64,000 nucleotides of DNA from Gemmiger formicilis (GTDB lineage: Bacteria > Bacillota > Clostridia > Oscillospirales > Ruminococcaceae): assembly GCF_016900095.1 (NCBI RefSeq), contig NZ_JACJJP010000009.1, forward strand, positions 42,031 to 106,030, read 5' to 3'. Made by a program: the position numbers and the translations under genes. The notes below the pieces were generated by a model. It had not been told where the DNA came from, ran no database searches, and saw only the letters and a program-made list of their open reading frames with translations. How positions within the stretch are numbered: position 1 is the stretch's first letter; every line of letters begins with the position of its first letter. Shown one piece after another: positions 36,625-44,784 of the stretch.

Positions 36625-36781
36625 CGTGATCGAATTCCTTTCTATCATACACCAGAATGTTTTTCCTTATGGGCCAAACCCTTGTAAAGAATATCTCCCG
36701 AACCGGAAAAAGTCAAGTTGGAAAAAACGCTTTTCCTGCCGTGTGAGAAGGAACACCTATTACCATTCGCAAAAGCGGCAT

Positions 36782-36810
36782 TTGACAAGGCACCATGGCT
36801 CTGCTATCGT
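36782..36810 (+). promoter_or_regulatory. Predicted promoter of the PfkB-family kinase gene
   Basis: A perfect TTGACA (36782-36787) and TATCGT (36805-36810) are 17 bases apart, about 50 bases before the start codon. Confidence 0.55.
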
Positions 36811-36858
36811 TGAGGGTATACAATGTGTCTCATTTTCTTATATAAAGGAGTCGGTATC

Positions 36859-37788
36859 ATGATCCGCACATTGACGCTAAACCCCGCATTGGACAAAACC
36901 GTGGTGATTCCCAACTTTCGCACCGATACCGTAAATCGAATCGATTCGCTTCGACTCGATCCCGGGGGCAAAGGGATCAATGTCAGCAAGGTGGTGCAAA
37001 AACTGGGTGGGGAAAGTTATGCCACCGCCTTGTTGGGTGGAAGCACCGGGGATCTAATCTTTTCCATGCTGGCACAGCAGGGCATCCGGGTCGACCGTAT
37101 ATGTGTGCCCGGACAAACCCGGACCAATCTGAAAATCATCGACCCTGTCCTGAAAACCAATACCGATATCAACGAGCCCGGCGTTTCGCTTACCATTAAT
37201 CAATGGGATGATGTGTTGGCGCATTTTATTTCGCAGGTAACCGCCGACGATATCGTTGTGTTGGCCGGAAGCGTCCCCGCCGGTGCCCCGGCGGACATCT
37301 ATGCCCGCTGCATACAAGCATGTGATGAAATCGGCGCCAAGACCTTTCTTGATGCGGATGGCCCTCTGCTTGCCATGGGAATTGCCGCTGGCCCCTACCT
37401 GATAAAGCCAAATCTGGATGAACTGAGACGGGTGGTTCAGCAGCCGCTGGAAAGTCTGAAACAAATCAAAGCAGCCGGCCTGACCCTGTTGGAACAGGGA
37501 ATTCAGAAAGTTTTGATAAGCATGGGGGAAAAAGGGGCTTTGTACCTCACTGCAGACATCTGCCTGTTCGCACCCGCTTTGTCCGTCCCCGTAGGAAGCA
37601 CCGTGGGGGCCGGAGACAGCGTTGTAGCTGCTCTTGCCATAGCGGAGGAGAAGGGACTGTCACCCTCTGAGACACTTGCATTGGCCACAGCCACTGGTGC
37701 TGCCAATGTTATGTGCAGCGGCACCCAAGCCGCCGATCTCCAACAGATTCAAGCGCTGCTTCCGTTGGTACGGTATCAATCCATTTGA
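36859..37788 (+). CDS. PfkB-family sugar-phosphate kinase (1-phosphofructokinase type)
   Basis: 309 residues. MIRTLTLNPALDKTVV is the usual opening of FruK/LacC enzymes, PGGKGINVSKVVQKLGG is the first PfkB signature, and VGAGDSVVAAL holds the catalytic aspartate. The substrate may be fructose-1-phosphate or tagatose-6-phosphate; no PTS or other sugar gene is adjacent to decide. AAAGGAG lies upstream of the ATG at 36859. It ends four bases before the converging phosphatase gene, with no obvious terminator between them. Confidence 0.85.
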   Translation: MIRTLTLNPALDKTVVIPNFRTDTVNRIDSLRLDPGGKGINVSKVVQKLGGESYATALLGGSTGDLIFSMLAQQGIRVDRICVPGQTRTNLKIIDPVLKTNTDINEPGVSLTINQWDDVLAHFISQVTADDIVVLAGSVPAGAPADIYARCIQACDEIGAKTFLDADGPLLAMGIAAGPYLIKPNLDELRRVVQQPLESLKQIKAAGLTLLEQGIQKVLISMGEKGALYLTADICLFAPALSVPVGSTVGAGDSVVAALAIAEEKGLSPSETLALATATGAANVMCSGTQAADLQQIQALLPLVRYQSI

Positions 37789-37792
37789 TTTC

Positions 37793-38242
37793 TCAACGAG
37801 AAATCTGCCGAAGAAGTCCCTGACATCCCTCCAGAATATCCTGCCAGGCAGTTTGAAAGTCTCCGCTGTACCATGGATCGTCCACTTCTCCCGGGCGCTC
37901 GGTATAGGAAAGTAAGAGATGAATTTTCTCTTTTGCCTGCGGACAGATGCGCTGCATGTTCCGGATGTTGGCATGGTCCATCCCAACCAGCAGATCGTAT
38001 TCATCTCCGTCCGCCCGGGACATCTGCCGTGCCTGATGTCCCGAGCAGGCGATTCCATGCTCGGTCAGAATCTGTCTTGCGGCGGGATACAGTGGATTTC
38101 CGATTTCTTCTGTGCTTGTAGCCGCAGAATCGATCACAAAATCCTTTGCGCACCCGGCTTTCTTAACCAGATCTTTCATAATGAATTCAGCCATCGGACT
38201 TCTGCAAATATTGCCATGGCAGATAAAAAGTATTTTAGTCAT
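37793..38242 (-). CDS. Low-molecular-weight protein tyrosine phosphatase
   Basis: 149 residues from the ATG at 38242. The N-terminal loop CHGNICRS is the CX5R phosphate-binding motif with the nucleophilic cysteine, and DDPWYSG near residue 117 supplies the general-acid aspartate. These small cytoplasmic enzymes dephosphorylate phosphotyrosine or phosphoarginine proteins. A longer in-frame version reaching 38413 lacks supporting similarity. It points towards the pfkB gene and away from the sirtuin operon. Confidence 0.92.
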   Translation of the reverse strand: MTKILFICHGNICRSPMAEFIMKDLVKKAGCAKDFVIDSAATSTEEIGNPLYPAARQILTEHGIACSGHQARQMSRADGDEYDLLVGMDHANIRNMQRICPQAKEKIHLLLSYTERPGEVDDPWYSGDFQTAWQDILEGCQGLLRQISR

Positions 38243-38313
38243 CACACGGGAACCTCTCCATCCAATGTTTTCTTTAGTATACCGCAGGGTTCCCGTCGCG
38301 GGCAAGACATCTT

Positions 38314-39162
38314 TCACAAAAGTGCGGTCAGGACTTCTCCAATATCGTTTTCTATACACAGTAACCGGTTTTCGATTTCCGGTGGGCAGTAGGCTTCGTT
38401 CTGGTTGATGCAAGCATAGACCGCCCTGGGATTCTGGAAGGTCATGCGCCAGAACGGATATTTGATGATAACCGGCGTATTACCGCCTACGCCCAATTCC
38501 AGAAAGAGAATATGCTGCCCCTCATGGCGGTGAAGGAAGTCCTCATACCGCCGGGCGGCGGTGTGCCAGCCTTCATCCTCTACAAAGGTATCATCCGCCC
38601 GCAGATTCATGGACATAGTCGCGCCGCAGACTGGACAGCTGGGTATCAGTTCGCTGGGAATTTTTCGATCCTTTTGTTCGTACACCATCTTTTTGACAAT
38701 GGTTTCGTTATCATAGGTCTTTTGGTGGCAGGGCCTGGAACACTGCCACAGGCCGTAGTCGCCCTGGGTATAGAATAACCGCTGCTTGTCAAATCCGGCT
38801 TTCTGGAAACAGTGGTCCACGTTGGTGGTCAGCACAAAGTAATCCTTTCCTTGCACCAACTTCAAAAGCTCCTGATAGACTGGCTTCGGGGCGTCCAGAT
38901 AGCGATTGATATAGATATACCGGCTCCAATACGCCCAATGTTCTTCCAGACTGTCAAAGGGATAGAAGCCGCCTGAATACATATCGCGGAAGCCATACTT
39001 CGCAATAAAGTCCCCGAAATATTTCTGAAAGCGTTCGCCGGTATAGGTAAACCCCGCGGAAGTGGAAAGCCCGGAACCGGCGCCGATCACCACCGCATCC
39101 GCCGTATCCAATTCCTGTTTGAGCCGTGCGATATTATCGCAGCAGGCGCTTGTAGATTTCAT
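38314..39162 (-). CDS. SirTM-type sirtuin (macrodomain-linked Sir2 protein)
   Basis: 282 residues from the ATG at 39162, with AAGGA nine bases upstream. VVIGAGSGLSTSAGFTY is the NAD-binding loop, FVLTTNVDHCFQKAGF is the conserved catalytic region, and CSRPCHQKTY with CPVCGATM supply four cysteines that may bind zinc. In SirTM proteins the deacetylase histidine region is altered and known members mono-ADP-ribosylate lipoylated GcvH-L as a redox response. The start overlaps the end of the macrodomain gene, so the two are co-translated. GcvH-L and LplA2 genes are not next to it here. Confidence 0.85.
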   Translation of the reverse strand: MKSTSACCDNIARLKQELDTADAVVIGAGSGLSTSAGFTYTGERFQKYFGDFIAKYGFRDMYSGGFYPFDSLEEHWAYWSRYIYINRYLDAPKPVYQELLKLVQGKDYFVLTTNVDHCFQKAGFDKQRLFYTQGDYGLWQCSRPCHQKTYDNETIVKKMVYEQKDRKIPSELIPSCPVCGATMSMNLRADDTFVEDEGWHTAARRYEDFLHRHEGQHILFLELGVGGNTPVIIKYPFWRMTFQNPRAVYACINQNEAYCPPEIENRLLCIENDIGEVLTALL

Positions 39163-39904
39163 AGTCTCTGTCCTTGAAAACATTGAAGATCACCTTGATT
39201 TTCTCTGGGTTTTGCCGCTGCCATTCTCCCACCGTTTGTATGGCAATTTCTGCGGCCAGTTCATTGGGAAAATGGAATTCGCCGGTAGAGATACAGCAAA
39301 AAGCTATGCTGCCAAGCCCAGTTTCCGCCGCCAGCTCCAAACAGGTGCGGTAGCAGCTGGCCAGCAGTTCCAGGTCTGCCTGTGTGACGGCTCCACAGAT
39401 GATCGGGCCAACGGTATGCAGTACATAGCGGCAGGGCAGGTTGTAAGCTTTCGTGATTTTTGCGCTGCCAGTGGGTTCTTCCTCCTGTCCGGCCATGAGG
39501 TGGACACACTCCAAGCGGAGCTGCACCCCTGCATAGGTGTGGATGGCGTTGTCGATGCAGCCGTGACAAGGAACGAAGCAGCCCAGCATCTGGCTGTTGG
39601 CCGCGTTGACAATGGCATCCACCGCCAGCGTAGTGATATCTCCCTGCCAGAGATATAAGCCGGGGCGCACCGGCGTCAGGTCTTTCAGCCTTGTCACGCC
39701 CCGCTCCGCGAGGCGCTCTTTCAGGTAATCGTCCTGCACCCTCAGGAAATCCTCACGGGCCGGGACGGGCGGACGCACATTCATCAGGCTGCGCAAAAGC
39801 CGCCGCTTTTCCGGGCGAGAACTCGGCACCGGGATATCTTCATATTCTTTTCGTTCTGCCAGCAGATCGCGGAGCAAAAAATTCAATCGCTCGTCCTGTG
39901 TCAT
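39134..39904 (-). CDS. Zinc-dependent macrodomain ADP-ribosyl hydrolase
   Basis: 256 residues. The macrodomain begins with LYLWQGDITTLAVDAIVNAA near residue 90. MLGCFVPCHGCIDNAIH carries the cysteine-histidine-cysteine set of the Zn-macro class that removes ADP-ribose placed by SirTM. ISTGEFHFPNE is the second substrate loop. The 90-residue N-terminal helical extension is typical of this class. It starts five bases after the FMN-ferredoxin gene ends and overlaps the sirtuin gene, so writer and eraser are translated together. ATG at 39907 is an equally possible start. Confidence 0.88.
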   Translation of the reverse strand: MTQDERLNFLLRDLLAERKEYEDIPVPSSRPEKRRLLRSLMNVRPPVPAREDFLRVQDDYLKERLAERGVTRLKDLTPVRPGLYLWQGDITTLAVDAIVNAANSQMLGCFVPCHGCIDNAIHTYAGVQLRLECVHLMAGQEEEPTGSAKITKAYNLPCRYVLHTVGPIICGAVTQADLELLASCYRTCLELAAETGLGSIAFCCISTGEFHFPNELAAEIAIQTVGEWQRQNPEKIKVIFNVFKDRDYEIYKRLLR

Positions 39905-39908
39905 CATC

Positions 39909-40529
39909 TTATCTCCGTTCAATCGCCCTTGCAGGGCATATTTCAAAGCAATTTCCGCAATGCAGACAGTGTTCTTGCCGAATAACCACAGGCTTTCTTG
40001 AAATGTCGATACACTTCTGCGGACATTTGGAATAACACAGCTTGCAGCCAATACATTTGTCTGTCACAAAATAGCCGGTTTCTTTTGCCTGTGCGTCGCC
40101 GAAGAAGAAGCTGGCCCGTTCAATAGGAAGTTTGGAGAGGTCAAACCATTCTCCGGTTCCTTCGTAAATTTTGAATACAGTGAGCACGCTACGGGAGCGC
40201 ACATCAGGATAAATCTTCTCCATATAGGGATTTTTACGGAACAGGTCGGGCAACCTGTCCGGCCCAATCTCCTTCGCCTTACCCTGCACAGACACCGCCA
40301 CGCAGGAAAGGGTATCTTCGCCCTTCATGGCGGTAAAGGCAACATTTTCATTGGCTTTCAGCCGATCATAAAAGTTCTTGCCCTTTGCCGTCAGGAAGTA
40401 AAGGCCACTTTCATCATAATCCATGATGTCAATAGCACAGGTGACAGGACGCCCCTGGCTGTCCACGGTGGCAAAAACGGTAGAGTGGATATGATCCACA
40501 ATGTATTCCAGGTACTCTTTTGTCTGCAT
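39909..40529 (-). CDS. FMN-binding PPOX domain fused to a 2[4Fe-4S] ferredoxin
   Basis: 206 residues. Residues 1-140 form a pyridoxamine-phosphate-oxidase-like split barrel (STVFATVDSQGRPVTCAIDI). The C-terminus has two cluster motifs, CIGCKLCYSKCPQKC and CLHCGNCFEICPARA, each CxxCxxCxxxC. It probably moves electrons between iron-sulfur clusters and a flavin in the cytoplasm. It is the first gene of the operon with the Zn-macro and SirTM genes, five bases away, which suggests a redox link to the ADP-ribosylation pair. The substrate is unknown. Confidence 0.85.
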   Translation of the reverse strand: MQTKEYLEYIVDHIHSTVFATVDSQGRPVTCAIDIMDYDESGLYFLTAKGKNFYDRLKANENVAFTAMKGEDTLSCVAVSVQGKAKEIGPDRLPDLFRKNPYMEKIYPDVRSRSVLTVFKIYEGTGEWFDLSKLPIERASFFFGDAQAKETGYFVTDKCIGCKLCYSKCPQKCIDISRKPVVIRQEHCLHCGNCFEICPARAIERR

Positions 40530-40593
40530 AAAAAGCCTCTCAAAATCAAGGGGTTCCCCCAGAACGATCCGGGGGAACCGCTGCGCATGAACC

Positions 40594-40995
40594 TTACAGG
40601 TCGTACTCCTTGGGCGGATTGCCAGAGAAGTCAGCGATTACCGCATGGGCATCCTTCAAATAGAACACTTCAAAGATGGGGTTGGCAGCCTCGCCGTACT
40701 GCCCCTTGACGATGGGGTTCCGAATGCACATCTCCTTGGCGGCCATGTTGTTCTCGAAAACGGCCTCGCCGTTCAGACGAATCCACGCATAAGCCGGGCT
40801 GGAAACAGAAATCTCAATGTTGGGGTTGGCCTGCATATCCTTGTAGACGTCCTTCTGGTTGTTGGTGCAAAACCACAGTTTGCCGTCCATTTCGCCAGAA
40901 AACATGAAGGGGCGGCACTTGGCCTTGCCATCACGGCCAACCGTGGCCAGATACTGCACGGGATTTTCCTGCAAAAACTTTACGACATCATTCAT
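40594..40995 (-). CDS. Pyridoxamine 5'-phosphate oxidase family protein
   Basis: 133 residues from the ATG at 40995, preceded by AGGAGAT. FLQENPVQYLATVGRDGKAK and then MDGKLWFCTNNQKDVYKDM are typical of the small flavin-binding PPOX-like family. It lacks the residues that would make it a true PdxH. It lies upstream of the FMN-ferredoxin gene on the same strand, separated by 64 bases, and divergent from an HxlR regulator. That arrangement suggests the regulator controls it. Confidence 0.85.
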   Translation of the reverse strand: MNDVVKFLQENPVQYLATVGRDGKAKCRPFMFSGEMDGKLWFCTNNQKDVYKDMQANPNIEISVSSPAYAWIRLNGEAVFENNMAAKEMCIRNPIVKGQYGEAANPIFEVFYLKDAHAVIADFSGNPPKEYDL

Positions 40996-41032
40996 AATGA
41001 ATATCTCCTGGTTGGAATATGGGTTTTGGGGA

Positions 41033-41112
41033 TTGCAACTTTTATCTTGCAAGATTATAATAATGTCATAAGTATCTATTGTAAAGTAAGCACTTTATTG
41101 TGCTGTAGTTAC
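41033..41112. promoter_or_regulatory. Divergent promoters and HxlR operator
   Basis: For the plus strand TTGCAA (41033-41038) and TATAAT (41056-41061) are 17 bases apart. For the minus strand TTTACA (complement near 41080-41085) and TATTAT lie 17 bases apart. An imperfect 32-base palindrome at 41081-41112 has perfect AGCAC/GTGCT and GTAA/TTAC arms. It overlaps the minus-strand -35 and lies just after the plus-strand start, as expected of an autoregulated HxlR operator. Binding is inferred. Confidence 0.55.
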
Positions 41113-41142
41113 CAAAAAGAAACCATACGAAGGTGTGATACC

Positions 41143-41469
41143 ATGCAGCAAATGAAAGAACTACCTGCCTGTCCGGTAGAAACAACACTTATGCTGATCG
41201 GTGATAAATGGAAAGTTCTAATCCTCCGCGACCTCATGCCGGGGACAAAGCGGTTCGGAGAACTCAAAAAGTCCATCGGCAGCGTTTCCCAGAAGGTTCT
41301 CACAGCCCAGCTGCGAGATATGGAAGAAAAAGGGCTGGTTAGCCGCAAAGTATATGCGGAAGTTCCGCCGCGGGTGGAGTACAGCTTAACCGACTTGGGG
41401 AAAAGTCTGAAGCCCATTCTGGATGCCATGCGGGCTTGGGGTGAAAATTATAAGGCACAAAACCGGTAG
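41143..41469 (+). CDS. HxlR-family transcriptional regulator
   Basis: 108 residues. CPVETTLMLIGDKWKVLILRDL, the winged helix with RFGELKKSIGSVSQKVLTAQL, and VPPRVEYSLTDLGKSL are the standard HxlR features, and cysteine 9 could sense thiol stress as in related regulators. It is transcribed away from the PPOX and SirTM genes, with a palindrome between them. A redox-responsive repressor of that group is a reasonable inference. The gene is closed by a perfect 20-bp hairpin. Confidence 0.9.
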   Translation: MQQMKELPACPVETTLMLIGDKWKVLILRDLMPGTKRFGELKKSIGSVSQKVLTAQLRDMEEKGLVSRKVYAEVPPRVEYSLTDLGKSLKPILDAMRAWGENYKAQNR

Positions 41470-41514
41470 AAAGAACAAGGAGCAGCCTTGAAGAAAGGCT
41501 GCTCCTTGTTCTTT
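41470..41514. terminator. Bidirectional terminator between hxlR and the symporter gene
   Basis: AAAGAACAAGGAGCAGCCTT pairs with its perfect 20-base complement around a five-base loop. Confidence 0.88.
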
Positions 41515-41531
41515 ATTCATAAAAATGCAGA

Positions 41532-42821
41532 TCACCTTTTCCCGATTACATTTTCTTCATAGTCACGCAGTGCCGACAAGGCCTGGGGTGCCAGGGGAAA
41601 CAGTGCAATCATATTGAAAATGGTCATCAAGCCCACACCAACATCGCCCAGATCCCAGACGAATTGGTAAGCGGCCAAACCGCCTACAAACAGCATGATC
41701 AAGGCAAGAATCTTGTACAACGTCTGAGAAAGCCAATTGTCTCCGAAAAGATAGGCGACGTTGGATCTTGCATAAAACAAAATTCCCAGAAATGTAGACA
41801 AACTGAACAGCAATAAAATCACCGCGATAAAAATGATGCCGAATTCACCCAAATGATACCGCATCGCCGTTTGCAAAAGGTCCATGCCCTGCAATCCGGA
41901 GGTCAGTTCTTCCGGTGTCAGCAACATAATCATGGCAGAGCAACTGCAAATCACAATGGTATCAATGAACACTCCCAATGCCTGCAAAAGCCCCACTTTG
42001 GCAGGGTGGCTGGTTTCGGCGGCAGCAGCCGCACAAGGGGAAGACCCGGACCCGGCCTCGTTAGAGAACAGTCCTCTCTTGGCCCCGTTCATGATCACCG
42101 CACCAAGACCGCCACCAACCACCTGACGCAAACCGAATGCTTCGGTAAAAATCCGGGCAAACACAGCCGGTAGCTGACCGGCATTTTTCAGAATGATGTA
42201 AATGGCAATAAAGAAGTAGCAGGCCGCCATGATCGGCACCATGATATCCAGAACCTTGACCGTCGCGTTTTTACGCAAAACGATCACCGCCGCCACCAGA
42301 ACCAGGGCCAGTGCGGTATACAGCGGGGGAATGGAAAAGGCATTTTTGAAGGAAGAAGTAATGGAATTGCTGGTCACCTGGCTGATACCACACCAGCAAA
42401 TCAACCCGGACAAAGCAAACATTGACGCAATGACAGAATGTTTTCGTTTGCTGCCATCCTTGATAAACAGATGGTGCAGATAATAGGCAGGTCCTCCGCG
42501 AAAGCCGCCGTACAAGGGATCCTTTTCCTTATACAGCTGTGCCAGAGTTGCCTCGATATAGGCTGTGGAAGATTCCAGTAATGCCAGAACCCACATCCAG
42601 AACACCGCCCCGGCACCACCGGCGGAAATGGCAGCCACCACCCCCACCAGATTGCCCATGCCTACACGACATGCGGTGGAAACAATCAGGGCCTGAACGC
42701 CAGAAATGGCTTCCTGTTCGCCTTTTCTGTTGGATTCCAGGGTGACCCGCATCATTTCCGGAAACATCCGGAAGGGAAGAAATCGTGTTCGTATGGTGAA
42801 ATAAATACCAGCCGCAACCAT
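41532..42821 (-). CDS. Alanine/sodium symporter family protein, N-terminus probably truncated
   Basis: 429 residues. AGIYFTIRTRFLPFRMFPE, STACRVGMGNLVGVVAAIS and GGFRGGPAYYLHHLF are family signatures of the AGCS sodium:amino-acid symporters, and about nine membrane segments follow. Relatives have some 25 to 35 more N-terminal residues forming the first membrane helix, but here the homology stops within a few residues of the ATG at 42821. Upstream, the minus strand meets a nested palindrome and stop codons. The mobile element has probably cut the gene, so the product may be inactive. No displaced N-terminal piece was found at the far end of the element. Confidence 0.8.
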   Translation of the reverse strand: MVAAGIYFTIRTRFLPFRMFPEMMRVTLESNRKGEQEAISGVQALIVSTACRVGMGNLVGVVAAISAGGAGAVFWMWVLALLESSTAYIEATLAQLYKEKDPLYGGFRGGPAYYLHHLFIKDGSKRKHSVIASMFALSGLICWCGISQVTSNSITSSFKNAFSIPPLYTALALVLVAAVIVLRKNATVKVLDIMVPIMAACYFFIAIYIILKNAGQLPAVFARIFTEAFGLRQVVGGGLGAVIMNGAKRGLFSNEAGSGSSPCAAAAAETSHPAKVGLLQALGVFIDTIVICSCSAMIMLLTPEELTSGLQGMDLLQTAMRYHLGEFGIIFIAVILLLFSLSTFLGILFYARSNVAYLFGDNWLSQTLYKILALIMLFVGGLAAYQFVWDLGDVGVGLMTIFNMIALFPLAPQALSALRDYEENVIGKR

Positions 42822-42868
42822 GATGTAATGTATAGAGGGTGGAATACACCAAAAAACATTACATCATG
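42819..42868. repeat. Nested palindrome at the mobile-element junction
   Basis: CATGATGTAATGT (42819-42831) and its exact complement (42856-42868) enclose a 24-base spacer that itself holds GGTG-GAATA-CACC (42838-42850). It coincides with the point where homology of the symporter stops. It could be an attachment site or element end; no matching copy was seen at the right side. Confidence 0.5.
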
Positions 42869-42897
42869 ACTGACGGCTCATTTGTGGCGAATGAAAA

Positions 42898-42944
42898 GAC
42901 AGTTATGATAAAGGAGGGATGCCCTCAAACCTACCGTAACTGTC
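42898..42944 (+). promoter_or_regulatory. Inverted repeat upstream of tnpV
   Basis: GACAGTTA (42898-42905) pairs exactly with TAACTGTC (42937-42944). The loop contains AAGGAGGG immediately before a six-codon frame (42919-42939), but that ribosome site is too close to its ATG to make a leader peptide convincing. Confidence 0.35.
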
Positions 42945-42972
42945 AACCACATTCCCACGAAAGGAGTCTTGT

Positions 42973-43323
42973 ATGGAACTGACTTACACCAAATGCGGCG
43001 ATTATCTCATTCCTGACCTTGTGTTATTGGACACCAAAGAGTACCATATCGGGAAATATGGCCGGTTGCGCCGTGCCTACTTAAAAGAACACCGGCCCAT
43101 TCTGTATACCGATCTCATTGTCACTGAAAAACTGTTTCCCCATTTGGAGGAAATCGACACCGCCTGTCGGAAGTGGCTGGAAATTATCGAAAAAGCCATG
43201 ATGCAGCAAGAAGGCGTCACAGAAGCCCTGAAAGATGCCGACCAGATGGCATGGGTGCGCTCCATGAACTCTATCCACAACAGAGCCGAGGAAATTGTCC
43301 TGGCTGAGCTGGTCTACTGCTGA
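42973..43323 (+). CDS. tnpV: Transposon-encoded protein TnpV
   Basis: 116 residues. LTYTKCGDYLIPDLVL and IGKYGRLRRAYLKEHRPILY match the TnpV family (PF14198), known from Tn4451-like mobilizable transposons. The function is unknown; no catalytic motif is seen. An AAAGGAG ribosome site precedes the ATG. It is the first gene inside the left end of the element and is followed closely by a DUF6809-like gene. Confidence 0.88.
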   Translation: MELTYTKCGDYLIPDLVLLDTKEYHIGKYGRLRRAYLKEHRPILYTDLIVTEKLFPHLEEIDTACRKWLEIIEKAMMQQEGVTEALKDADQMAWVRSMNSIHNRAEEIVLAELVYC

Positions 43324-43336
43324 GGGAGGGAACGCA

Positions 43337-43612
43337 ATGATTTTGGAAGCCATGTATAACGGGGAGTTTTATCCCTGTGAAACGGTAGTGCCCACGTCCC
43401 CGGAATACCGCAAGGCGATCCAAACCTGTGCGGCGTTGATGGAGCAGCTATCCCATCGGCTCAGTAAAGAGGACTATGCTCTGGTGGAGGAGCTTCGGGC
43501 GCAGAACGCTATCGCCCAGTGTGAGGAAAGTGAGAGCCATTTCAAGTATGGCTTTTCAGCGGGGCTGATCGTCCAGCAGGAAGCCCATGAACAGCTGCAA
43601 AACAAGAAATAG
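43337..43612 (+). CDS. Small DUF6809-like protein
   Basis: 91 residues from the ATG at 43337 with GAGGGAGGG upstream. The sequence ILEAMYNGEFYPCETVVP, followed by a helical region and FKYGFSAGLIVQQEA, resembles a short family found next to TnpV in Clostridia elements. No catalytic or DNA-binding motif is visible. It ends ten bases before a bidirectional terminator and is probably co-transcribed with tnpV. Confidence 0.7.
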   Translation: MILEAMYNGEFYPCETVVPTSPEYRKAIQTCAALMEQLSHRLSKEDYALVEELRAQNAIAQCEESESHFKYGFSAGLIVQQEAHEQLQNKK

Positions 43613-43621
43613 GCGATGGCC

Positions 43622-43672
43622 GAAAAAGCCCACGCAGCCGGAAAGAGAACCGGAGGCGTGGGCTTTCTGTGT
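43622..43672. terminator. Bidirectional terminator between the DUF6809-like gene and rhuM
   Basis: AAAGCCCACGC pairs with GCGTGGGCTTT and CCGG with CCGG inside, giving a long stem with A- and T-rich flanks, between converging genes. Confidence 0.82.
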
Positions 43673-43678
43673 ATATGG

Positions 43679-44707
43679 TTATTCTGTCAGGGCATCCGAA
43701 GTTTCCGCAAGCAGCCGGTCAAAGTCGCTCTGATAGGTCCGATCCTGCAAAACCCGGAACTTTTCAAACTCTTTCTCGGCAAAGGCTTTGGCAATGGCGG
43801 CGGTCACCTTGCCCTTATCATGCAGAATATCTTCCTCGTTGAACTGTAAAAATGCGTCAAGCCGCTTGACCCAATCGGCCATATACATGACATTTCCACG
43901 GCGGGCCTGCCGTTCCGCATAGTCCAGGTACATGGTGACAATCTCGTTCAGGTTACGCATTTCCGTTTCGTTCAGATAGTTTTTAGCAACGGTGACATCC
44001 GATTTGCGGATGCGGCCTTTGGGGGCGTTTTTCCATGTTGTCAGCCCCATGTTGGGCTTGGTGCTGTCGGCACGGCCGTATACGATCTCAGCGGCGGTAT
44101 GATGGGTGACCGCATAGTGGAGCTTATTCTGCACCGTTGCGAAAAACTCCTTTGTGATGGGGCTTTCCACATCGTAGTCAGCGCTGCACTGGGAATAGAT
44201 GTCCGTGATTTTCTGGTAGAACCTTCTCTCGCTGGCCCGGATGTCCCGGATACGCTCCAGTTGTTCCTCGAAATAATCCTTGCCGAAAAAGTTTTCCGGC
44301 TCCCGCAGCCGTGCGTCATCCATCACATAACCCTTGATGATGAACTCTTTCAACACCCGGTTTGCCCAAACGCGGAACATGGTCGCCTTTTTGGAGTTCA
44401 CTCGATACCCCACAGCGATGATGGCGTCCAGATTATAATAATTGGTCTGATACCGTTTCCCGTCCGCCGCAGTTGTTTCCATTTTGGAAACAACTGAATC
44501 CTCGCTCAGTTCGCCGGATTCAAAGATTTTTTTCAGATGCTTGGAAATGGCCGCTTTCTGCACCTCGAACAGCTCTGCCATTTTTGCCTGCGTCAGCCAG
44601 AGATTTTCCTGAAAGAGCAGGATTTCCACCCGCACCTCTCCGTTTTCGGTCTTGTAAAAGAGGATTTCTCTGGTTTCATACGGGGGCAGCCCCTGTTCCT
44701 CGCTCAT
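43679..44707 (-). CDS. RhuM family protein
   Basis: 342 residues. EILFYKTENGEVRVEILLFQENLW at the N-terminus, WLTQAKMAELFEVQKAAISKH as a helix-turn-helix-like part, and YYNLDAIIAVGYRVNSKKA are the classic RhuM signature, with GYVMDDARL further on. RhuM is encoded on pathogenicity islands and phage-like elements and its function is not settled; links to phage defence or toxin-antitoxin roles have been suggested. The protein appears complete. It is the last gene of the minus-strand module of this element. Confidence 0.88.
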   Translation of the reverse strand: MSEEQGLPPYETREILFYKTENGEVRVEILLFQENLWLTQAKMAELFEVQKAAISKHLKKIFESGELSEDSVVSKMETTAADGKRYQTNYYNLDAIIAVGYRVNSKKATMFRVWANRVLKEFIIKGYVMDDARLREPENFFGKDYFEEQLERIRDIRASERRFYQKITDIYSQCSADYDVESPITKEFFATVQNKLHYAVTHHTAAEIVYGRADSTKPNMGLTTWKNAPKGRIRKSDVTVAKNYLNETEMRNLNEIVTMYLDYAERQARRGNVMYMADWVKRLDAFLQFNEEDILHDKGKVTAAIAKAFAEKEFEKFRVLQDRTYQSDFDRLLAETSDALTE

Positions 44708-44784
44708 TCCTCGTCACCTCCATATCGTTTTGGTAAGTTTGGATTGTATTTTGTAATTCATTTACAAAATGCCAGGTATTCCAT

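Noticed and set aside
42919..42939. Six-codon leader peptide before tnpV
   Set aside because: Its ATG is only one or two bases from AAGGAGG, too close for good initiation.
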